This document shows, one piece after another, positions 19,615 through 29,900 of a stretch of DNA of 49,772 nt. The notes beneath the pieces are model-generated. The model was given only the letters and a program-made list of their open reading frames with translations. It was not told the origin of the DNA and did not search any database. Position 1 is the stretch's first letter; every line of letters begins with the position of its first letter. Origin of the DNA: a virus; the IMG/VR virus record IMGVR_UViG_3300007276_000075, positions 1 through 49,772 of that record, one strand, 5' to 3'. The position numbers were made by a program, and so were the translations under genes.

Positions 19615-20972
19615 TGGCACAATCAGGAACAAAAGCACCAGCAGGAAGAACACTGGACTACGGATTAGATGCTAGCACTCTAAATAGAGTTAGAGACGCT
19701 GGACTGGCGTCAGCTAATTTACAATCAATGAAGGGTGGTGGAAGAGTTGGGTTAGCTCAAGCGTTAGGTGAAATAGGTAAAGGTGTACAGTTAATAGGTG
19801 GAGGGTTAAAAGCAGGTAAAGAAGCGTCTAAACTATTAAACGCGAAATGGCAAAATGCAGAGTCAACAGGCGGTTGGGGTGGCGCAAAACCTGAGTTAAA
19901 AGAGCAAATGACCACTCTTGAAAAAGAAAACCAAGCTGAATATCAAGCCGCGGTTCAAGCTGGAGATAGAACAAAACAGGCTGAGATACTAGCTAGGCAA
20001 GCTCAACGTGTAGAGCAATTTGGTAAACATAATGCTCTTGGTGCTTTAGTTCTGTCAACTAGAAAAGACGTGGGATTCATAGACAACAACGAAGCCTACT
20101 CGTTGGAAGATCAGTTATTTTTAAGCTCATACGCTGATCCAACAGAGGTAATGGTTATACCAAGTGAAGGAGGCGTTGTGAAAATGGGTGTTGATTACAC
20201 GGACTTTTTTAAGCCAATATCGCCTGAGGGTACTACAAATGAAGAACTGCTTGAATCTGTAGAGGCAGCAAACATTCGTGATGCTCAACTCGAAGAGTTG
20301 CTCGCGGATCCTAATAGTGGATATACGAAGGTTGATGGTAAAATAATTAGATCACTGACAACATCAGAGATCACTGATATGCTTGGTAACGCAACTCGCC
20401 CAACTACAGAAGCTTTACAGATCAACAAGGAGTTTGATAGGATGATAGCTGATCGATTAGCTATAAACAAAGCTAATATAGGTGTTGAAGAAGAGAAGCA
20501 ACAGACATACGCTTTTAGTGACGATCAAGTTAGCGCTAAGTTTGGAGAGATGATTAATGAAGGCAACCAAAAAAAGCTTATCTACGCTAAGTTAGATGGA
20601 GTAGGTACATTTTCTAAGGAGTTTATGTTGCACCCAGATTTTAAGTCAACTACATTTGACCCAAACATTGGTATGCCGGTTCCTGATGGTGCGACTGAAA
20701 ATGGTCCCACGTTTGCGGATATTGCTGGACCTGATAAAATATTACAGGCATCTGAAATGGTAGGGTTAAGCCCAAATGATAGAGCGCTTATACTAAAAGA
20801 ACTTCAAAAACCGGGTAACGAAAACATGCTAAGAGAATACTGGGGTGAATGGGTTATGCTTAAATCCAAAGGTAAAATGGGACTTGGTGGAGTTAATACC
20901 ACTACAGATACAATGACCGCGGGTGCTGGCAGTATAAACGTAACTAACGCAACATCGAGAGCAAACGACTAA
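19614..20972 (+). CDS. Putative internal virion protein (gp15 position)
   Basis: A 452-residue, mostly alpha-helical, charged protein of unrecognised family. Residues 40-75 are Gly-rich and amphipathic (GEIGKGVQLIGGGLKAGKEA). The remainder alternates helical and loop regions, ending in a Thr/Ala/Asn-rich tail. It starts by TAATG overlap with the gp14-like gene and ends by the same overlap with the giant gene, so the three are translationally coupled. Its place corresponds to T7 gp15, a periplasmic ejection-tube protein. This is inference from gene order and coupling only. Confidence 0.55.
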   Translation: MAQSGTKAPAGRTLDYGLDASTLNRVRDAGLASANLQSMKGGGRVGLAQALGEIGKGVQLIGGGLKAGKEASKLLNAKWQNAESTGGWGGAKPELKEQMTTLEKENQAEYQAAVQAGDRTKQAEILARQAQRVEQFGKHNALGALVLSTRKDVGFIDNNEAYSLEDQLFLSSYADPTEVMVIPSEGGVVKMGVDYTDFFKPISPEGTTNEELLESVEAANIRDAQLEELLADPNSGYTKVDGKIIRSLTTSEITDMLGNATRPTTEALQINKEFDRMIADRLAINKANIGVEEEKQQTYAFSDDQVSAKFGEMINEGNQKKLIYAKLDGVGTFSKEFMLHPDFKSTTFDPNIGMPVPDGATENGPTFADIAGPDKILQASEMVGLSPNDRALILKELQKPGNENMLREYWGEWVMLKSKGKMGLGGVNTTTDTMTAGAGSINVTNATSRAND

Positions 20973-23900
20973 TGGTAGACGAAAAAACAAACCAACTACT
21001 TCGTGATTTGGTTCAAACAGCTAAGGATTTAAACTTTGACATGGATGCTACTATGTCTAAGTTTCCTGAGTTTCAAAACGTAGATAGGCAGCTTCTTGAC
21101 GATTTTGTACAGACAGCCAAGGATTTGAATTATGATATAGATTTAACTCTATCTAAGTTTCCAGAGATAACTGGAGAGAAAGGAAAGGAGGTTGAGCCGG
21201 GAAAGACTCAAGACCCAACGGTTTACAGGGGCGTACCGTATGGGTCGGATACTCAAAGGCCAATAGAACAACCTTCTTCTCAACAAGATGGAGATCCTAT
21301 AAAAGAGCAAGTTGCAGCTTCTCCAGCTATGACACCTATGTTTCCAGAAGAAGAAAAGAAGGAGCCAGGTTTTTTAGACGGGGATAAAGATAAAAGCAAG
21401 TTCTATGAAAGTCAAGCCGCAATGAAACTTGACGCTATGACTCCAGCTCAGCAAGAGGAGGAGTTTGGTAAAGGTGGTTACATGAGAACTAGAGAGTACA
21501 AATTAGGTGTACTTAAAGGTAAGTTAGCAAGAGGAGAGTCAATGGATGGTGATACAGTAATTATACCACCTGAGTTTCAGTCTAAAAAACAAAAAGATGA
21601 AATTAAGTTATCTAATAAATCTTATGAAGATGAGATAGATTTAGGTAACATGAAAACCGTGGTTGACAAAAAGTTTGGTGATGTTAAGAAAGTATTTGAT
21701 GAATACGCTGGTTTTCCAGGATTAAATGTTATAAACAACTCTGTAGGGTTAGATGAAAAGGTTAAATTTATTTTACCTGATGGTGAGGTTGTCGATGTAG
21801 ATTTATATCCAACTGGACCTGGTGATGATCTTTTTAATACTAAAGCAGGTGTAGACGCTAAGTTGGTGGAGGTGAAAAAACTTGAGCGTATAAAAGAGTG
21901 GTACAGTGACCCGAAAAATAAAAAGAAAACTAACCTAGGTTTATTCAGAGTTCTTGGAGATCGATCAGATGACTGGCTTGGTGATAACTTTCCAACAAAC
22001 CTAACTCCTATAAACGATGAGTTATCAAGATTAAATTACAGAATTAAAATAGATCAAAGCGTTGAAGGCGAAGTGGGAGCTGGGGGCAATAAGTATAGAT
22101 TAGTGGATGTTGTTACTAACCGAAGTATTGCGGGTGGTTCAGCTGGAGATATTCAACAGCACTTATTCAATAACCTGTCTACGTCTCAACTAAACCAGTT
22201 AAAAGATAACAACACTGAACTAACAAAAGAAGTTATAGAGCAATATAGACAGCAAAAGTCAGATCGCTACGACTATCTTGTTGGTAGTCCAAGTTCTAGT
22301 ATATACACTTTAAAAACAGAAGATAGTTTTCCTGATAAAGTTAATATAGCTTTAGATGGGTTAGATATTTCAACTAGAGACAGACAGATTATCAAAGCAT
22401 ATTTAAACAACGCTGTCACTAACACAGGTGATCTTCTTCAACAAGCAGGTGCGTCGCGGAATAAGTATAAAGAAAAAAACAAAGCTTACGCTGAAATGTA
22501 TGATGAGCTTGTAAGTCTAACTAGCGCTAATGCTTTTCCTGGAAGCTTAGATATAACTAGAGCGGGTGACGAGCCTTCACAGTCTTTTGATCTTGATAAC
22601 CCTGAAAAAGTGTTGAGTGAGCTAAAGTCTATTCTAACGTTACGTAAAGGTAGCGACAGCGAAGGATTATCGTTGTACAATAATATACTAAGTGAAGAGG
22701 TTGTTAATTCTCAACACTTAAGCAACTCTAATGATGTGGCTAATACCTGGTTGTCTTTGCTTAGCACGTCTAGCGAAAGAGGTGGCGGAAGTGTTTCAGA
22801 TGAAAAGCTTAACAGTGCTGGCGTATCTGACTATAGACCAGAGATGCTAAGCGCATTAATAGACGAAGCTAAAAGGGATCAGAATTATATGAATAAACTC
22901 GGTGGCATGACTGACACCTATTTAAAAATAGATGGAAGCTATGACGAGTTGTACTCTCAATACAAAAAGAGAGGAGAGGAGATAAACAAAGGTAGTAAAG
23001 CCGATATAGAGGTGCTGCTAAAAGACTTTAGAGACGATGGATTAGGGTATGAAAATGTTGATGGTAAACTAGTTATAATTGGTACTGATAAAAAAGCTGT
23101 TAACATAGCTCAAGGTAGATGGAATGAGCTCATGCATAACCAAGCTGAAGTAAACTCAGCATGGAATACCGGTTTATCTTTTCTTAATGCCGAAAGCAAT
23201 GAGTTTGCTGGTGATGTGTTTTCTATGGGTGGTGTAGTTGATAGAGAGTATAACTACGGCACATTACTAGCTAAAGACTTTTGGGGCGGAGCTAGTAGTT
23301 TTGTAGAGGGTATACCAGCTTTCTTTGGATCAGGCGACGCTTTACGCGCTATGGAAAGTGGGCAGAGAGGAGAGGAGGCTTATGAGATGATGTATGATTA
23401 TCAAACTGCGTGGGCCGAGGGAATGACAGGGCGTTATGTCGGTAGAGTCGGCGCTCAGCAGAGTGTTAACTTAGCCGTAGCTTTAGGCACACAATTTATA
23501 CCTGGAGTGGGTGCGGCTATGAACGTGGTTAGAGCAGCCACAGCTCCAACTTTATTTGGATTATCTGCTGGAGGACAGCAAAGATCAGCTGTCAACCAAC
23601 AAGTTGATACTGGTAAAAAAGCTAAGCTAGCTTTAAAATCATTAGAAAAAGATTATAAAATAGGTGCTATAAGTCAATCTATGTATCTCGATAACAGGGT
23701 TAGACTTGAAACCAGCTTAGCTCTAGGTGAATTAAATTTTGCACAACGTAATGGATCTGTTCTTGCTGCAGGTATAATCGAAGGTGGTATTACATATGCA
23801 GTAGGTACCGTGCCTAATGCTAGAGCTGCTATGAAAAACTTATCAGGCATAGTAGATAGAAGTGTTCATGCTTCGGCTAGAACGCGATGGGGAGCAGCTA

Positions 23901-26900
23901 GAAACTTTTTAGGACAATCGAGTAAGCAAGTAGGTGGAGAGGTTTTAGAGGAGGAAGCCATATATTTTTCTAATGAGTTGCAAGCTGGAGTTATGACAGG
24001 TAGAGACATGGACTTTACCCACTGGGATGATGTTTTAATAGCATCTTTAATAGTCGCGGGTCCTATGAACACTACAACTACCGCTTACGGTACGGTGATG
24101 CAGCAAGTGGCGAACGAACAGTTTCGTGAACAAGTTGTGCCTCAAATAGAAAAGGTAGGTGAAATTCATAATGCAATTAAAGAAGCAGCTTTAAAAAGTA
24201 GCCCTGAAGGTGAGGCTGAAGTTAAAGTGCTTCGACAAGGTATGACTGAGGCTTTAAAGCAAATGGGCTTGTCTAACTCCGCTATGGAAGTTAACGCTAT
24301 ACTGTCAGGAACAGCCGGTATCGAAACTCTTTTAGATCAAAGTATGGCAGAAAACGCTATACATCAAAAAGCCGGTATTAAACCTCAAGACACCCCTCGA
24401 GCTAAAAAAATGAAGCTCAAGAAATATAGAGCAACGTTATCTGGTAGAGCAGCCACAGCTCATGATGCTACTTTAAAAACTATAGAAGACACTAGAGCGA
24501 GAGTATACGCGGAAACAGAAAGCAAGTTTGACAATGTTGCTGAAGGAAAGGGTGGTATTATCGAAAGCGCGTATGGGCAAGCTGGACTAGATGTAGCGGC
24601 GGATATGGTTAATCCTGAAAGTCCTAACTTTAATCCTAAGTTCAATAGGATGGATAACAAACAGAAAGTTATAGCTGTACATGAGAAAATTAAAGCTCAA
24701 TACAACGATCACTTGGTAGCCGAAGCCAAAGCGGACGCTAATACTGTTAAAAACATGGAGTTGGCTGTGTACGGAAGAGAAGGTGGCTCAACAACTTTGG
24801 CAGACGGAAAAACAAAACGAACAAGAAGAAAGCGTAAAGCTGAAAACGAGTATTTTCAGTTAGCAGCGAATTGGGGCACGTCTAGATCAACACACGCATT
24901 ATCTATAGCTAGCAAAGGTAGAGTTAACGCTAGAAACATACTGCAGGAAGAAGTTGTTGAAGGCATGAATGAAAACTCTATAGAGGAGTTTGCTGACAAC
25001 GAAGCGATGGCGCAAGATGTGCTAAAGAACTGGAAAAAGAAATATGGGTATGTCAGCGAAGTCAAAGCTCAAGAAGTTGCTAAAAAAATAAGAGACGGCA
25101 AGATAGTAGCTCAGGTAGTTGTAGACGCTGAAACTAATAAAGCTAAATATATAACACTCAATAAAGCCGATGCTCTTAACGCTCTTATGCAGGGTGATTT
25201 GCTTCAAGGCACGGCGTATGCCCACGAAGTAGGTCACGTTTTAGATGCTATAGCTTTAACCGACGCTGAAATTGAGTTAATGGCTATAGGACTTGAAGAG
25301 TCCTTAAATGGAGAGCAAAGTTTACAACTTGTTAATGCTCAAGCGATACGACGTATGACAAACGTTTCAGATGGAGATTCTAAACTTCAACTGGAAAACA
25401 ACAGTAGACCTTGGAATCCTAATACTAATAAAGTAGACTGGCGAAACTCAAAGCAGCTTGCTAAAGAAGAGTATATCAGAGCAGTTGGAGATATACTGGG
25501 TGATGGATATCACGCTCACGAATTAAAGCAGGCGCGTAAGATTGGAAAGCAAGGAATAAAAAATCTATTTAGAGAAAAGACAGGTAAAAGAAACTTTAAG
25601 TTTGACTCCAAAGGAGCAGCTTTAAATTACTTGGTTGGATACCTTGATGCTTTTAATAAAGGTGAAATATCTCAGCAAACACGTAGAAAGATAGCTGCTA
25701 AGAAAATGATGTCAGACGAGCAGTTAGAAAGAGAGACTGTTGGTAGAAAACAAGAATTAACACCTGAGGAGGTTAAAAACTCAGAGAGAGCTATAAAAAA
25801 GAGTAACAAAGAGGCGTCTGAAAGAGTTCAGAATGTATACGACGAGTTTGGAATGGATGGTATTCAAGAAATTATAGATGAGTTTGAAGTTATAGTGAAT
25901 CCTGGTAACGGTAACCCCAAAGGAAGGTTTGGTTTAGTGGAGAAATATAGATCTCGATTTGAAATAGATGAACTACCTTTTTCTTTAGGTAGAACAATGC
26001 AAGAACGAAGGAACGCGATTGCACAAGCTATATACCTTGATAAGCGTGGTATATATGGTATGGTTGAGAAGTACAATTCAGACGGGCAAGTTAGAACAGA
26101 TGACCAAGGAAACAAGGTTCCTCTAGCTGGATATATAAATAAGTATATAGAGAAGCGAGCTGATGAAATAGTTAACGACTTACTACAAGAAGAGGCAGTA
26201 ACTAGAATAGATGAAACCCACAGTAATATAGAGATTGAAGATGACTCTGGCACGGTCGAAATGGAGAGAAGGAGCAAAGGTGTTAAGTTATACGAAAGAT
26301 TTGGAGAAGATGGTTTAGGTATACATAGTAGTATTTTTATTGATGTATTAAACGGAGATATAAATGTTGATGGTAAAAACTATAAAACCCTTGGTGGTAA
26401 AAGGTTTTACCAAGTAATGGAAATGATGGGTATTAATCCCGTTAATAAAGCCGGTAAACCAAAAACTGGTAACTTAGATGCCACTGATGTAACTAACGCA
26501 CAAAGATGGATACAGAAAAACATCCAATCAGTACGCGGCGCGGTAATACCAATGCACTCTACTATTAAAATGGTTAAAAACCCTAACACAGGCAAGCTTG
26601 AAGCTAGACCTGACAAGGCTGTTGGTATACCGCAGGTTTTATTAGATTCAGATTTGTTCACTAAGCACACTAGAAAAGATAATCTTACTGGTTACTCATT
26701 TAACGATAATTTAACTGACGCAGAAATAACAAGGGTTTTTGGTATAACAGAAAGAGGTACGCCAAACATTAAACCTAAAGATGATAGAAACGTAGGTCAA
26801 CGAATAAGAGCCTTGGTTAAGCTTGTAGACATGGCTATGACTAATCAAGCGGCTAGAGCAGCTATGGATCAAAGAGGAGATCCTATCTCTGAGGTTTTAA

Positions 26901-29900
26901 GCGTTGCAGACGGTAGAAACTTAAACTTATTTTCTGAGCGAGCAGCTACAGAAAGCTTGCATAGCTACTTAGTAGACACGCCGGTGGATCAAGTTCAAGA
27001 TCAAATGGTTGAGGTTATGAAAATAGCTTTTGTACATGGATATCATTCTCCAGATTCTGACCGAAGAGCTGAGTTTGAAAATAGACTTGACAAAGCGGGT
27101 ATCCCACAAGACGTGCTAGCTTATTTAGATTCTAGGGACTTTGGTAGATACTTTACGGATGAAAACACTGGATTTAACGCACCTATAAAAAAAGCCCTAC
27201 TGAGTGGTAAGTGGAAAGATAAGCATGCTAGAAAAGTGCTTTTGGATCTCGTGAATAACCCTTACCAGTATACGGTTGATGGTGTTAAATATCAAAACAA
27301 AAAAGCTTTAAAAGATCTTGAAAATTCATCAATAGCGTTAATGCAAGAATTTCCACCTCAATTTGTTAGAAAACTTGGTAGGTCTTTCTTTGTTATGGGT
27401 AGCTCAAGAGGCTTATCAGCCGCTAATGCTCCTAGATTTATAGCTGCGTATGAAGCTAAAATCAAAGAACCTGATATGATAGGTCCTATGATGTTTGATA
27501 TAAACGCTATTAGTGCTATTAACGCTGGTAAACTGTTATCTTTTAAGATACAGAAAATACAAGCAGAAGATTACTCTGATCTATCTAAAGAAGAGGGAGC
27601 AAAAAGAAAGCGTGATAAAGTAAACCGGTTGTACGGTAAAGATATTGATGCCGCTAATGAAAACAACATCAAGGCTTTAAAGTACATGATTGAGACGATT
27701 GCTGAGTTTGGTAAAACAAGACCAGATCTTCAGGGAGGACTTCTTAGGATGCTACAAGGCGCAACTAACAATGTTAATAGCTTTAGATCGTACACAAGTA
27801 TTAGCTTAATACAGTACTCAAATAAGCCTCAAACTGTATGGAAGGGGATTAACAAGAAAACAGGTAAAACAGTTTACTTTGCTAAAAATCCTACTAAAGT
27901 TCAAAAAGAGAACCATGATATCGCTATAAACGACAATCACCCAGAATATAAAGCAGCTTTAAAATACGCTAAAGTAAAGGCTAGAGAAAAAAGTAAAAAG
28001 AAAGGGTGGAATAGTACCATGGAAAATGAAGTTCAAGCTCAGCTAGCGGCTAGGTTAAGAATTAAAGGAGAGCATATTACCCCTTCCGCTAACATGATGC
28101 AGCTTTTAGCTACTAACATAGCAGACGTTTGGTACAACAACGGTTCTATAACTATGGCTACAGAAAACGCTATGAGCGGATTTTCTCAATCTTTAGGCAC
28201 TGAGATATATAGTAGACTTCAAGACGATGCGTCTGGTTCAACAAGTCCAGCTGATATGTACCGTATGGTAGCAATACAAGGTAATCCAGATATAGACGTG
28301 GATAGCTTTAAAACATCTACAGGTGATTTGCAATATTCTGAGTTTGTAAGAGCTGAATTAGCTAGCAAAGCTCGTATTCAAGAATCTTTAAATAGATTAG
28401 ATGCTATAAGAAAAGGTGACTCTAAATCATTGAACAATGTGACTGAAAACTTAGGGGCTATAACAAAGGGAGCTACTGATGTTGAAGTGCAAAATACTAT
28501 TAATGACGCACGACGAGCAACAGCTAAAAATAGCGAGCGAGGAGAAACAAAAGGTATGAGCGCTTGGGACTTTGATGACACTCTTGCTATGACGTCTTCT
28601 GAAGTTATAACAACATCTCCAGATGGTGTTCCCGGTAAGTTAACAGCTGAAGAGTTTGCTACAGACGGAGCTAGACTTAAAGCTGAAGGTTATGTTTTTG
28701 ACTTTTCTGAATTTAATAAAGTTGTAGGTGGTAAACCAGGTCCTTTATTTGACAAGGCTTTAGAAAGATCAAAAAAGTTTGGAACAGAGGATACGTACAT
28801 ACTTACAGCTAGATCTCCTGAAGCTGCTCCAGCTATAAAAGAATTTTTAGATGCAGTAGGACTGGATATACCTCTTAAGAATATAACAGGTTTAGGTAAA
28901 TCAGAAGGTTCAGCTAAAGCTAGGTGGATACTAAATAAGTTTGCGGAAGGATACAATGACATCTATTTTGCCGACGATGCGATTCAAAACGTAGATGCTG
29001 TTCAGCAAGTGTATGACGAGTTTGACATTAAAGGTAAAGTTGAGCAAGCTAAAGTTAAGTTTAGCGAAAGAGCTAACGCTACGATGGAGCAAGTGCTAAG
29101 CGAGGGTCAACTTGATTTAGATGAAGATTTTAACATTGTGTTAGAGGAAACAAAGGGTGTAGACAGAAGGAAAGAGTTTTCTGCTGTAAAAGCTCAGCAA
29201 AGAGGTAAAAACAAAGGTAAGTTTAAGTTCTTTATACCTCCATCAGCAGAAGATTTTGCTGGGCTTCTTTATTCGTTTATGGGTAAAGGTGAAATAGGTA
29301 ACAAGCACCACGCTTTCTTTAAAGAAAATCTTTTTGATCCGTTTTCTAGAGGCATTAGGCGTTACAACTCTGTTATGCAGGAAACTACCAGAGAGATTAG
29401 AGAAGCTAGAAAAGCTATACCTGGTATTAACGGAAAGCTAAAGAAAAAAATCGCAGGCACTGATTTTACTAATGAGCATGCGGTAAGGGTATACAATTGG
29501 TCTAAAGCTGGTATAGATATACCTGGTTTAAGCAGGACAGACCAAAAGATTTTAGTAGATGCGGTAGCAGCGGATGTAGAGTTAGAAGCTTTTTCTGAAT
29601 CTATTTTAAACACATCGAACAAGCTAGGTGTAGACTTTGTTATTGATTCATCTTGGTTGATTGGTAATATATCATCTGATATTAACGAACAGATGCGAGA
29701 CTCAAGATCTGTAGCCCTTAGTGATTTTTTAAGCAAGAGTGATGTTATATTTTCTGAAAAAAATCTTAATAAAATTCAAGCGATATACGGTAATAACTTT
29801 AGAGAAGCTTTAGAAGACTCGTTATACCGCATGGAGCACGGTGGAAATAGATCTAGGAATTCAGGTAGAATAGTAAATGCTTTGAACCAATGGGTAACAA

